Assembly (NCBI GenBank): GCA_024234575.1
Contig: JACKOB010000002.1
Location: 1,054,001-1,118,000 of the forward strand
Direction of reading: 5' to 3'
DNA from: Hahellaceae bacterium
GTDB taxonomy: Bacteria > Pseudomonadota > Gammaproteobacteria > Pseudomonadales > Oleiphilaceae
Length of the DNA: 64,000 bases
Of this stretch, positions 17,462 to 25,324 are shown in pieces (position 1 is the stretch's first letter; each line of letters starts with the position of its first letter). The notes beneath the pieces are model-generated. The model had not been told where the DNA came from. It saw only the letters and a program-made list of their open reading frames with translations, and did no database searches. A program made the translations under genes and the position numbers.

Positions 17462-17477
17462 TGGCTCAGCCTGTGCG
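17462..17477 (+). promoter_or_regulatory. Sigma-54 promoter of the acetyltransferase/GT unit
   Basis: The element TGGCTC-AGCCT-GTGCG has GG at 17463-17464 and GC at 17475-17476, 10 nt apart; the -12 lacks one consensus T. The start would be near 17488, so the upstream ATG at 17456 cannot be used and the gene should start at 17516. Confidence 0.68.
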
Positions 17478-17515
17478 TATTGATAAAGAAATACCTGTTA
17501 AGCGGAGTGCAGAAT

Positions 17516-18247
17516 ATGAATGGGACAACGGCTAAAACGCATTGGAAACACTGGCTGAAAAAGAGTCATCATCCTGTGGCGCGGTTGGTCAGGGTGATGC
17601 ATTACTGGGTGATTAACATTCAGTTTCCGCTCATACCAATATTTCATCGGGGAATATATGTACTGCATTGCCTGGTAAGTCAGGGTTGGGAAATGCTGGC
17701 TCAGTTTGTTTATTGGACCCCGCTCTTTAAGAGCCGCATACAAACTGTACCAAGGAGACTGCAGTTGTACAGTGGTATGCCACAAGTGCTGGGGGCACTT
17801 GATATTCATATCGGCGAAGGCGCGAGAATATCTGGTCAAAGCAGTTTTTTTGGTCGCACAGCAACGCTACCAAAGCCGCAATTGATCATTGGTGAGAATG
17901 TAGACATTGGCTGGCAAACGACGATTGCCGTGGGAACACGAGTGATTCTTGAGGACAATGTGCGCATGGCCGGGCGGGTTTTTTTAGCGGGCTTTCCGGG
18001 GCACCCGGTTGATCCGGAGGCACGGGCAAGGGGCGAGGCAGACAATGATGACCAGGTGGGCGATATCATTTTAGAAAGAAATGTTTGGGTAGCGTCCGGA
18101 GTGACCGTTCTGGCAGGAGTAAGGATTGGTCGGAACACAATCGTTGGTGCCGGAAGTGTGGTGACACATGACCTGCCTGCTAATGTCATTGCCGCTGGTG
18201 TACCAGCAAAAGTGGTTAAGCGTCTGTCGCCTGATTGCGAGGTGTAG
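17516..18247 (+). CDS. Left-handed beta-helix acyltransferase (SypM-type)
   Basis: A 243-residue protein. The start at 17516 follows GCGGAG and agrees with the sigma-54 start near 17488. After an N-terminal region with a hydrophobic helix (residues about 30-70), residues about 110-240 hold imperfect hexapeptide repeats: GARISGQSSFFG, PQLIIGENVDIGW, VILEDNVRMAGRVFLAG, then IILERNVWVASGVTVLAGVRIGRNTIVGAGSVVTHDLPANVIAAGVPAKVV. This is the acetyltransferase beta-helix ending. It probably acetylates a sugar of the polysaccharide; sypM encodes the comparable enzyme in Vibrio. Donor is likely acetyl-CoA. Confidence 0.82.
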   Translation: MNGTTAKTHWKHWLKKSHHPVARLVRVMHYWVINIQFPLIPIFHRGIYVLHCLVSQGWEMLAQFVYWTPLFKSRIQTVPRRLQLYSGMPQVLGALDIHIGEGARISGQSSFFGRTATLPKPQLIIGENVDIGWQTTIAVGTRVILEDNVRMAGRVFLAGFPGHPVDPEARARGEADNDDQVGDIILERNVWVASGVTVLAGVRIGRNTIVGAGSVVTHDLPANVIAAGVPAKVVKRLSPDCEV

Positions 18248-18304
18248 TGAAGTTGAGGCGTAGTGATCTTATTGATGGCGAACAATTGGTTGGACAGGAG
18301 AAAG

Positions 18305-19495
18305 ATGATGACCAAAATGATCGTATTTGGTGAAGACTGGGGTGCTCACCCGAGTAGCACACAGCATTTGATGAAAAGCCTAAGCAATAAATATGAAATC
18401 GTTTGGGTCAATTCGATAGGATTACGCAAACCCAAGCTGGATAGGCGTGATTTGGTCAGAGTTTTTAGCAAGTTGCGAAAGATATTTTCCCATTCAGCTG
18501 TAACAACTTCAGATCATGGAATCATCGTGGTTAACCCTTTGGTGATTCCCTGGCCTGGCAGTCGCATTGCCCGGTGGCTAAATGGTCATTTGCTGCGCCG
18601 GTGCTTGCGCCGTTATGTAAAGTCTGGCGAAGAGCTTGTGCTTTGGACATCATTACCCTCTGCTGTAGATGTGCTCGGCAAGTTAGGTGAAAGTATTGTC
18701 GTATATTATTGTGGTGATGACTTTTCGGCGTTGGCGGGGGTTGATCATCGGGCGGTAACAGCAATGGAAAAGGAGCTGGTAAGGCGATCTGATTTGGTGC
18801 TGGTGGCCAGTGATCAGCTACACCAAAAATTTTCTGGTCGAATCACCCATGTCATTCCACATGGTGTTGATGTTCGATTGTTTTCGCAGGTTCAACCGCG
18901 GCCAAAAGATCTTCCCAGCGGTAAGCCCATCGCGGGCTTTTATGGCGCCTTTGCCGATTGGATTGATGTCCCCTTGCTGGTTGCGTTGGCGAAGCAGTGT
19001 GATGATTGGAACTTTGTCTTCGTTGGCCCCATATTAACGGATCCCCTTGCACTAAAAAGCTTACCCAATGTGTTTTTCTTAGGGGAAAAACCACATCAAA
19101 ACTTGCCGGGTTACTCTCAACACTGGCAGGTATCGTTGCTTCCTTTTAAAGACTGTCCGCAAATACGTGCCTGTAATCCGCTGAAGCTGAGAGAATATCT
19201 GGCGGCGGGAACGGCAATTGTCAGTGCGCCATTTCCAGCGTTAGACGAATATATCGATTCGGTTTATGTGGCCTATGATGCAGATACTTTTGCTGAAGCT
19301 ATGCGTCGGTCACTGAGAGAAGAGCATCGGAAAGAGTCGATAGAGCAGTATTGTTTGAATAGTCTGCATCGGCAAATGCGGGTGAAAAATGAAAGTTGGG
19401 AAAGTCGTGCCGCCGAGGTAGAGCGCCTAATCCGCGCTCGTCTAGGAAGGCGTGGTGCATTGCAAAATGGCTTTGCAAGATGCGAACAAGTGTAA
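18305..19495 (+). CDS. Glycosyltransferase, GT-B fold (group 1-like)
   Basis: A 396-residue enzyme. The ATG at 18305 lies close behind GGAGAAAG and leads into MIVFGEDWGAHPSSTQHLMKSLS, a pattern seen in EPS-locus glycosyltransferases that begin with a sugar-binding Rossmann unit. Further markers are VVYYCGDDFSALAGV near residue 135, VLVASDQLH, VIPHGVDVRLF near 190, and the C-terminal LLPFKDCPQIRACNPLKLREYLAAGTAIVSAP, which is the donor-site region. It lies about 57 bp after the acyltransferase in the same unit. Notably, its last codons contain the tandem activator boxes for the next promoter. Confidence 0.83.
   Translation: MMTKMIVFGEDWGAHPSSTQHLMKSLSNKYEIVWVNSIGLRKPKLDRRDLVRVFSKLRKIFSHSAVTTSDHGIIVVNPLVIPWPGSRIARWLNGHLLRRCLRRYVKSGEELVLWTSLPSAVDVLGKLGESIVVYYCGDDFSALAGVDHRAVTAMEKELVRRSDLVLVASDQLHQKFSGRITHVIPHGVDVRLFSQVQPRPKDLPSGKPIAGFYGAFADWIDVPLLVALAKQCDDWNFVFVGPILTDPLALKSLPNVFFLGEKPHQNLPGYSQHWQVSLLPFKDCPQIRACNPLKLREYLAAGTAIVSAPFPALDEYIDSVYVAYDADTFAEAMRRSLREEHRKESIEQYCLNSLHRQMRVKNESWESRAAEVERLIRARLGRRGALQNGFARCEQV
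19460..19485 (+). promoter_or_regulatory. Tandem LuxO/SypG-like boxes inside a coding end
   Basis: Two directly adjacent 13-mers, TTGCA-AAA-TGGCT (19460-19472) and TTGCA-AGA-TGCGA (19473-19485), lie inside the last codons of the glycosyltransferase gene. They are 60-85 bp upstream of the sigma-54-like promoter at 19545-19559, matching the geometry at the other units. Confidence 0.6.
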
Positions 19496-19544
19496 ATCCT
19501 ATTTTGTGTGAATTATAAGTTATTGAATTTTATAAATTTAACTT

Positions 19545-19559
19545 TGGCACGAATATTGA
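19545..19559 (+). promoter_or_regulatory. Sigma-54-like promoter before the lipoprotein/chain-length unit
   Basis: The element TGGCAC-GAATA-TTGA matches the -24 consensus perfectly, while the -12 has GA in place of GC at the right 10-nt spacing. The same TTGA variant occurs in both rtc promoters of this window. The start would be near 19571, about 75 nt before the GTG at 19647. Confidence 0.6.
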
Positions 19560-19646
19560 TTTGGTCATTGTATTGAGTTCGCCAGCAGGCGCACTAATTG
19601 TAGTTATTTTACAAATGTCTTTGTTCGACGCGATGAGGAGCATAAC

Positions 19647-20090
19647 GTGAATAGATTGTATCAACTTTCCCTTTTACTGCTGATCACCGTTTTTTTGCAA
19701 GCTTGTGCCACATCAAATGATCTGCGAGGACCAGAGCCTGTTTCCGCAGAGCAAACGCAAGCTATTAATGCGCGAATAAAGGCTTTGGCAGAAACTAATC
19801 AAGCTAATATGGCTAGCTCGGAACTGCTGATACTAGACTATGGACTCGAAACAACTTCTTTACTTCGGGATCCACGTATTGTCGATTTAGTGATGATGGG
19901 GCAGGGCAGCCGTGTGCTGATTTCTTTTGCGACAGATAAAAGTGAAAAGCAGATGGCATTGATGCTAACCGCTGTTCGATTAAGCAAAGAGTTAGAAAAA
20001 ATGCTGGTTGAGAACGAGGTGCGAGTCAGCACACATTATGATGCCAAGTCTAAGGGAAATGTTTTGCGTATTTCGCGGATACAGCCTTAA
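19647..20090 (+). CDS. Small predicted lipoprotein of the EPS locus
   Basis: A 147-residue protein starting with GTG behind GAGGAG. The N-terminus LYQLSLLLLITVFLQACATS is a lipoprotein signal with Cys at about residue 22. The mature part is a mixed helix/strand domain, with RVLISFATDKSEKQMALMLTAVRLSKELEKML and a C-terminal VRVSTHYDAKSKGNVLRIS; I recognise no named family. First gene after the sigma-54-like promoter and followed after 73 bp by the chain-length regulator, so an envelope role in polysaccharide assembly or export is likely. No close alternative function can be argued. Confidence 0.7.
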   Translation: MNRLYQLSLLLLITVFLQACATSNDLRGPEPVSAEQTQAINARIKALAETNQANMASSELLILDYGLETTSLLRDPRIVDLVMMGQGSRVLISFATDKSEKQMALMLTAVRLSKELEKMLVENEVRVSTHYDAKSKGNVLRISRIQP

Positions 20091-20163
20091 AAATTTTAAC
20101 AAATCGCTTGGTGACCTGCCTCAACAGCATCATCAGATCAGCACCCCCTCAGGGATATTGGTA

Positions 20164-21621
20164 ATGAGAACACATATATTTTTAAATCTTCATCATTTAA
20201 TTGCGGCGGCTTGGCGCAGGCGTTATGTGATTGTGGTGCCGGTATTAATTGTTCCTGTCCTGGCTTTAACTATTGGTGCGATGACGCCAAAGAAATATCA
20301 CAATCATACGACTGTGCTGATTCAGGAAACCACTAAGCTCAATCCTTTTCTGGCCGATTTTTCAGTTTCGACACAGCTAAAAGAAAGAATGGCTGCACTC
20401 ACGGCACTATTGCACAGCCGTCACATGTTGACAGAAGTAGCGCTGGAGTTGGGTTTTATCAATGACCCTGAGTCACGTGAGGCAGCTGCTGAAATAAGAA
20501 AACTCTCTGATGCGCTTTCTGTGTTATTGATCGGCTCCGATATGATTAAGCTGAATTACGTCAGTTATTCACCTGATCAGATGGAGCAAGTATTAACCGT
20601 TGTATCGAAATATTTTCTAGGAAAATTACTGGCGCCGGAGCGTTCTTCGATTGATGCATCAGAATCTTTTCTGGAAGAACAGCTAGCGCAGCAGCAGGCG
20701 TCATTACTGAAGGCAGAAACACGTTTGACAGAATTCAAAGCGGCAAATTCTGCGCGTTTACCGGATCAGTACAGTTTTGATGTGCAACAGTTGCGGGATT
20801 CAGAAAAGCTGTTGCGGGAAAAGCAGACAGAGCTGGCAGGTGCTAAAGCGACGCTTAACTCATTGAATACGCAGGTGCTTAAAACCAACCCGATGCTGGC
20901 CTCCATTGAAGAGGAAATTATTCGCAAACGATCAGAGCTCACTTTATTGCGTTCGCGCTATACCGACCGGCATAGTGCCGTCATTGCTGCCAGCAAGGCG
21001 CTTAGCCGGATTGAAAGCGAGCGAGAGGCATTGCTTACTGAGGCGGGAGCGTTGACCTCTGGTGATGTGGAAAAGCTCTGGCAACTGGCGAGTAACATGA
21101 CCGTGAGCGACAGTGCTACTTCGACCCGTCCTCTATTGGTCTCTCAAATGGAAGCAATTGAGACGGCTAAATCGAAAGAGCGGCAACTGGTAGAGGAAAC
21201 AGAGCAGCTGACAGTTGTGATAGCACAATTGAAGTCAAAGTTGGAAGTGTTTGCTGGAATTGAGCAGAGTATGCGCGAGTTGCAGCGTGATATCGCGACC
21301 AAGCAGTCACTGTATGACGATTTTTTAAAACGTCACGAAATGGCCAAGGTAACGGGTGCATTGGGGCGTTTTGAAGAGAACGACCGGGTAAAAGTTATTG
21401 ACCGACCTTTCACGCCGAGAAGCCCGGTTAATTTGCCGTTGATTATCTATTTTGTTGCCGGCATTTTCGGCGGACTGTTTTTAGGTTGTGGACTGGCCTT
21501 GTTGTTGGAGATTTCTAATACCACCGTGATTCGTCGTGACATGGTAGAAAAACTCATCGGGGTGCCAGTATTGACCCGTTTGCCCAGAGTGCCTGAGTCG
21601 GCTCTGTTACTAAGAGAATAA
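20164..21621 (+). CDS. Polysaccharide chain-length determinant (Wzz / GumC-type, SypO-like)
   Basis: A 485-residue inner-membrane protein. The start at 20164 puts the first membrane segment at about residues 20-42 (YVIVVPVLIVPVLALTIGAM) and gives the standard Wzz start; an upstream ATG at 20008 would overlap the lipoprotein gene. Between the two membrane segments lies a long coiled-coil-rich periplasmic domain (EEQLAQQQASLLKAETRLTE and RELQRDIATKQSLYDDFLKRHE). The second segment (LPLIIYFVAGIFGGLFLGCG) follows the PxxPxxP-like PFTPRSPVNLP motif. It should set chain length together with the kinase-like ATPase (28501). No kinase domain is fused. Confidence 0.88.
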   Translation: MRTHIFLNLHHLIAAAWRRRYVIVVPVLIVPVLALTIGAMTPKKYHNHTTVLIQETTKLNPFLADFSVSTQLKERMAALTALLHSRHMLTEVALELGFINDPESREAAAEIRKLSDALSVLLIGSDMIKLNYVSYSPDQMEQVLTVVSKYFLGKLLAPERSSIDASESFLEEQLAQQQASLLKAETRLTEFKAANSARLPDQYSFDVQQLRDSEKLLREKQTELAGAKATLNSLNTQVLKTNPMLASIEEEIIRKRSELTLLRSRYTDRHSAVIAASKALSRIESEREALLTEAGALTSGDVEKLWQLASNMTVSDSATSTRPLLVSQMEAIETAKSKERQLVEETEQLTVVIAQLKSKLEVFAGIEQSMRELQRDIATKQSLYDDFLKRHEMAKVTGALGRFEENDRVKVIDRPFTPRSPVNLPLIIYFVAGIFGGLFLGCGLALLLEISNTTVIRRDMVEKLIGVPVLTRLPRVPESALLLRE

Positions 21622-21668
21622 ATCGTTACAAAACGAATAAACCAGGATCATCCCTTTAGGAGTTTATT

Positions 21669-22760
21669 ATGAAGAAGAGCAAGTCACGCGTGCATGTGCA
21701 GGTCGTTCAGCATTTATCTCCTGGGGGGATTGAAACCCTTAGTCTCGACTTACACCATTTTAGTCAGCCTGATGTGCAGGTTCACATTGTCAGTCTAGAG
21801 GGGAAAAAGGCGGAGATGCTGGCCCGCTGGCCCCGTTTGCACCCCTTTGCAGCGCAATTACATTTTTTAGATAAACCCAGTGGCGTGTCTGTCAATACTA
21901 TGTTCAAGCTCGCAGCTTTATTATTGAAATTGCGTGCCAATCTTGTCCATACGCATCACATTGGCCCCATGTTGTATGGCGGTATTGCAGCGCGTATGGC
22001 GGGAGTTCGTCGTTTGATTCACACCGAACATGATGCCTGGCATTTGGGTGATATCAGTCATCAAAAAATCGCTCAGCGTTGTGTGAAGTATCTTCGACCT
22101 ACCTTGGTGGCGGATGCGGATCTTGTCGCTAGCCATTTGCGTGAGAAGGTACCGCAGGCAAAACCAAGCATTATTCACAATGGCATTGATACGAAACGAT
22201 TTTGTCCCGGTAATCAAGTCACGGCGAGAGTTAAGCTGGGCTTGCCGCTGCAGGTCAGGGTGCTGGGTTGCGCTGCGAGAATGCATGCGGTGAAGGGGCA
22301 TGATGTACTGCTGGATGCGCTTTTCCGCCTGCCAGCGCATACCCATCTGGCGTTGGCGGGTAGTGGTGAGACAGAGCCTGCCATTCGGCAGCAAGTGAAA
22401 GATCTTAATTTGACAGACCGAGTCCACTTTCTTGGTCACGTCGAGGATATGCCCGCATTTTACCGCGCTATTGATGTCTTTTGTTTGGCTTCCCATAACG
22501 AAGGTATGCCACTTTCACCCCTCGAAGCGCAAGCCTGCGGCACTGCCGCGGTTTTGACCGACGTTGGTGCCTGTCGGGAAACGGTTTGCCCGCGGACAGG
22601 TTATATTGTGGCGCCGGGAGACTCTCTAGCGTTGGCGGCCGCTATCCAGAACGCGCTGCGGCAACGCGTAAATGTTTCACCACGGCAGTTTGTGACCAGC
22701 CACCGTGATGTGAAAAAAATGGTTTCTCAATACGATGCGTTAGCAGGCCTGTCTTTGTAG
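21669..22760 (+). CDS. Glycosyltransferase family 4
   Basis: A 363-residue GT-B enzyme. It opens with VHVQVVQHLSPGGIETLSLDL, the glycine-rich acceptor-side loop, has VHTHHIGPMLYGGIAARMAGVRRLIHTEHDAW near residue 100, and the C-terminal donor half VLGCAARMHAVKGHDVLLDAL, FLGHVEDMPAFYRAIDVFCLASHNEGMPLSPLEAQACGTAAV with the ExGxPxxxxEA motif. It lies 47 bp after the chain-length gene, with AGGAG before the ATG, so it probably shares that transcript. It resembles SypI/SypP-type enzymes; the sugar is unknown. Confidence 0.88.
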   Translation: MKKSKSRVHVQVVQHLSPGGIETLSLDLHHFSQPDVQVHIVSLEGKKAEMLARWPRLHPFAAQLHFLDKPSGVSVNTMFKLAALLLKLRANLVHTHHIGPMLYGGIAARMAGVRRLIHTEHDAWHLGDISHQKIAQRCVKYLRPTLVADADLVASHLREKVPQAKPSIIHNGIDTKRFCPGNQVTARVKLGLPLQVRVLGCAARMHAVKGHDVLLDALFRLPAHTHLALAGSGETEPAIRQQVKDLNLTDRVHFLGHVEDMPAFYRAIDVFCLASHNEGMPLSPLEAQACGTAAVLTDVGACRETVCPRTGYIVAPGDSLALAAAIQNALRQRVNVSPRQFVTSHRDVKKMVSQYDALAGLSL

Positions 22761-22774
22761 CCGTGCTTCTTGCA

Positions 22775-22787
22775 TCGCATTTTGCAA
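22775..22787 (+). promoter_or_regulatory. LuxO/SypG-like activator box
   Basis: The 13-mer TCGCA-TTT-TGCAA differs from TTGCA-N3-TGCAA at one position. It lies about 50 bp upstream of the sigma-54 promoter at 22838-22853, in intergenic DNA. Confidence 0.65.
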
Positions 22788-22837
22788 AAAAGTAAAGGTG
22801 TTTTTCTTAAGTCTATGAAAAATATATTAAATATACA

Positions 22838-22853
22838 TGGCATGATAGCTGCT
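22838..22853 (+). promoter_or_regulatory. Sigma-54 promoter of the GT2-sugar transferase fusion
   Basis: The element TGGCAT-GATAG-CTGCT has GG at 22839-22840 and GC at 22851-22852, 10 nt apart. The start would be near 22864, a short leader before the ATG at 22889 with GGGAGAG in between. Confidence 0.75.
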
Positions 22854-22888
22854 CTGTCAGTAGTACCACTTTAAATCGGGAGAGTCAC

Positions 22889-24712
22889 ATGACAATGTTG
22901 GTGCTAGTTATCGTATTAGTCGCGGGTTTTCTGGTGGTTTACCACCATGCCCTTTACCCGTTTCTGCTTAAAAGACTGGCGGTATCAGGCCGGGCTAAAC
23001 GCTTTGCAAAACCGGTCAATGCGCGTATTGACGATGCCGAACTGCCGCGAATTGTGGTGGTAATACCTTGCTATAACGAAGCGAAGATGATTGCTGAAAA
23101 AATGCGAAACTTTGCTTTTATTGACTATCCCGCCGATCGCTTTCAGGTCAGGTTTATTAACGATGGCTCGACAGACGAGACGGCGTCTACGTTTAGAAAG
23201 GTTATAACGGAGCCCGAGTTGCACGGGCTGGATGTGGTGTTGATTGATAACCAACGTAACAGAGGGAAAGTTGCCGTGATCAATGACGCCATGGGACAGA
23301 TTGAGGCTGACCTGGTTGTGCTTTCAGATACTTCGGCGCTTATCTCGGTTGATGCATTTCGGATCATTGCCGCACATATGCAAGATGAATCAATAGGCGT
23401 CGTCGCAGGTACCTATCGATTTCTGGCGCCCGGTTCAGCAGGTGAAGAAGCCTACTGGGACTATCAAACAAAAATTAAAGTGATGGAAAGCGCGCTAGGG
23501 GCTGCCATCGGGGTCCATGGCGCTTTATATGCTATTCGCCGCAGTGCCTTTACGCCTTTACGTCCGGATACCATTAACGATGATTTTATTCTACCGATGG
23601 AAATTGTCGGTAAAGGCTTTCGCTGTGTTTATGATCCGACTATCGTTGCGGTCGAGCTGGAGCAGGCTGATTTGTCTATGGATCAGAAGCGTCGTTTGCG
23701 GATTTCAGCAGGCAATGTGCAGCAAGTCGTGCGCTTATCTCATTTGCTCAACCCAAAGTTTGGTGCGATTGCCTTTAACTTTGCGTCCGGTAAGTTTCTG
23801 CGCGTAGTTATGCCGTTCTTGTTACTCATCGTGCTGTTCGGCTCAATCAGTCTCTCTGCAGAGTTTCAAATATTCTATATATTGATGCTGGCGCAGTTTG
23901 CTGTTTACGGTGTGGCATTAGCTAGGCAGTTGATGCCTCAGCTTGCCTGGCCAAGAGCGATTAATCTTATTCATTATTTAGTTGCAGGACATGCCAGTAA
24001 TGGCATTGGGGCACTTTACTATCTGCTGAATCGCAAGACTCAAGGAGCCTGGAAGCGAGTTGAAGCGGCGAGCCGAACGGTGAGTTATATACCCATTGGT
24101 ATTTTGCTGGCGAAGCGGTTGTTTGATTTGCTATTTGCCAGTCTCGGTGTGTTGTTAACTGCACCACTCTGGCCATTGATAGCACTCATGATCAAACTAG
24201 AAAGCCCCGGTCCGATCTTCTTCCGGCAGTTGCGTGTTGGTCGCAGTATGCCTGACCGCACTGAGCTGTTTATGATGGTGAAGTTTAGAACGATGGTCGT
24301 GGATGCAGAAAAAGGCACAGGCGCTGTGTGGGCTGCGGTGAACGACCCGCGTATTACCCGTATAGGCAATTTTTTGCGAAAAACCCGTTTGGATGAGTTA
24401 CCCCAGCTGCTGAATGTTATTCATGGTGATATGTCTCTGGTCGGTCCGAGACCTGAGCGCCCAGGCATCAGTCGTACGCTAGAAAACGCCATCCCTTTTT
24501 ATGCTGAGCGAACTTACTTCGTGATGCCTGGCATTACAGGTCTGGCACAGATTAATCAGGGTTATGATACCTGTATAGAAGATGTTAAAAACAAGCTTCT
24601 TTATGATCATGCCTATGCTTTGTCATTAAGCAAGTTAAAGGCGTGGATCACCATGGACTGTACCGTTATTTTTAAAACCGTATGGGTCATGGTGGCTGGA
24701 CGAGGTCAGTAG
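22889..24712 (+). CDS. GT2 glycosyltransferase fused to priming sugar transferase (SypQ-SypR-like)
   Basis: A 607-residue membrane protein joining two enzymes. Residues about 1-25 are a membrane anchor; residues about 45-290 are a processive-type GT2 domain (RIVVVIPCYNEAKMI, FINDGSTDETA, GVHGALYAIRRSAF, INDDFILPMEI). Two or three membrane segments follow (about 300-365). Residues about 400-607 are a complete bacterial sugar transferase, with KRLFDLLFASLGVLLTAP, SPGPIFFRQLRVGRS, MVKFRTMVVDAE, TRLDELPQLLNVIHGDMSLVGPRPERP. The second half should load the first sugar phosphate onto undecaprenyl phosphate. In Vibrio fischeri these are two genes, sypQ and sypR; here they are one frame. It has its own sigma-54 promoter and terminator. 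Confidence 0.85.
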   Translation: MTMLVLVIVLVAGFLVVYHHALYPFLLKRLAVSGRAKRFAKPVNARIDDAELPRIVVVIPCYNEAKMIAEKMRNFAFIDYPADRFQVRFINDGSTDETASTFRKVITEPELHGLDVVLIDNQRNRGKVAVINDAMGQIEADLVVLSDTSALISVDAFRIIAAHMQDESIGVVAGTYRFLAPGSAGEEAYWDYQTKIKVMESALGAAIGVHGALYAIRRSAFTPLRPDTINDDFILPMEIVGKGFRCVYDPTIVAVELEQADLSMDQKRRLRISAGNVQQVVRLSHLLNPKFGAIAFNFASGKFLRVVMPFLLLIVLFGSISLSAEFQIFYILMLAQFAVYGVALARQLMPQLAWPRAINLIHYLVAGHASNGIGALYYLLNRKTQGAWKRVEAASRTVSYIPIGILLAKRLFDLLFASLGVLLTAPLWPLIALMIKLESPGPIFFRQLRVGRSMPDRTELFMMVKFRTMVVDAEKGTGAVWAAVNDPRITRIGNFLRKTRLDELPQLLNVIHGDMSLVGPRPERPGISRTLENAIPFYAERTYFVMPGITGLAQINQGYDTCIEDVKNKLLYDHAYALSLSKLKAWITMDCTVIFKTVWVMVAGRGQ

Positions 24713-24751
24713 CGGACCTCTTTTTAAAGACATTAGTAGCCACGCTAAATC

Positions 24752-24784
24752 AAGGCCGTGATACCCGATCACGGCCTTTTTTAA
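24752..24784 (+). terminator. Rho-independent terminator
   Basis: A 9-bp perfect stem (GGCCGTGAT at 24754-24762 and ATCACGGCC at 24768-24776) is flanked by AA and TT pairs and followed by TTTTTT. It ends the fusion-gene transcript and insulates it from the next promoter. Confidence 0.88.
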
Positions 24785-24811
24785 TTGCCGCGATATCGGT
24801 ACTCCCAGCCC

Positions 24812-24837
24812 TCGCAAAATGCAATTGCAATTCGCAA
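24812..24837 (+). promoter_or_regulatory. Tandem LuxO/SypG-like boxes before sypA
   Basis: Two adjacent 13-mers, TCGCA-AAA-TGCAA (24812-24824) and TTGCA-ATT-CGCAA (24825-24837), each differ from TTGCA-N3-TGCAA at one position and touch without a gap. They lie about 60-85 bp upstream of the sigma-54 promoter at 24897-24913. This is the clearest pair in the window. Confidence 0.75.
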
Positions 24838-24896
24838 CTCTCTCACCGAACCCCCTAATGATAATTTGTAACATGTTGATATGTAACAACTAATAG

Positions 24897-24913
24897 TTGG
24901 CATGTCGGTTGCA
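24897..24913 (+). promoter_or_regulatory. Sigma-54 promoter of the sypABCD-like operon
   Basis: The element TTGGCAT-GTCGG-TTGCA matches the consensus at nearly all positions, with GG at 24899-24900 and GC at 24911-24912. The start would be near 24924, so the ATG at 24902 is excluded and 24953 is supported as the gene start. Confidence 0.85.
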
Positions 24914-24952
24914 AAGGTTATTAGGACAGTTAATCATTATCGGAGACAGAAA

Positions 24953-25285
24953 ATGAAAATGAACCAATACCCCTGTAACGATTACAGCGTTGTGGCGATT
25001 GAAGGTGAGTTTGATGCCAAAGCCGTGGAGGACTGCCGTCAGGATTTACAAAACCTTGCCGGCAGCGCAGAAAAAGGACTGGTGTTTGATCTTTCAGATG
25101 TGTCGTTTATGGATTCTTCCGGTATCGGAGCGTTGGTTTTTTTATACAAACGACTCAGTGCGCAGAAGCGCAGTATGCATTTAATAGGGTTGACCGGTCA
25201 GCCTGCTCGTTTGGTCAATCTACTGAGAATTAACCAAACGATTGCGACCCATGACAGCATTAAAGCGTTTATGTCGATTCACTAG
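24953..25285 (+). CDS. sypA: STAS-domain protein, SypA-like
   Basis: A 110-residue single STAS domain (anti-sigma-factor-antagonist fold). The start at 24953 follows CGGAGA and lies downstream of the sigma-54 start. The key motif VFDLSDVSFMDSSGIGALVFL is intact, with the serine pair at residues 55-56. SypA of V. fischeri is reported to be controlled by phosphorylation of Ser56 by SypE; the numbering agrees with this start. It heads the operon sypA-B-C-D and a SypE-type kinase/phosphatase lies downstream (33522), so the same switch is likely. SypA acts below transcription in Vibrio to permit biofilm formation; that role is inferred here. Confidence 0.85.
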   Translation: MKMNQYPCNDYSVVAIEGEFDAKAVEDCRQDLQNLAGSAEKGLVFDLSDVSFMDSSGIGALVFLYKRLSAQKRSMHLIGLTGQPARLVNLLRINQTIATHDSIKAFMSIH

Positions 25286-25324
25286 TCTTTGTAACAACTT
25301 CTGCGAGTAAATGGGAGAGAGTAT

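Noticed and set aside
17836..18315. Leftward 159-residue open frame
   Set aside because: It is the antisense of the hexapeptide-repeat region of the acyltransferase gene; the repeat gives long open frames on the other strand.
21921..22496. Leftward 191-residue open frame
   Set aside because: It is antisense to a clear GT4 gene, has odd composition (many His, Arg and Gln) and no start signal.
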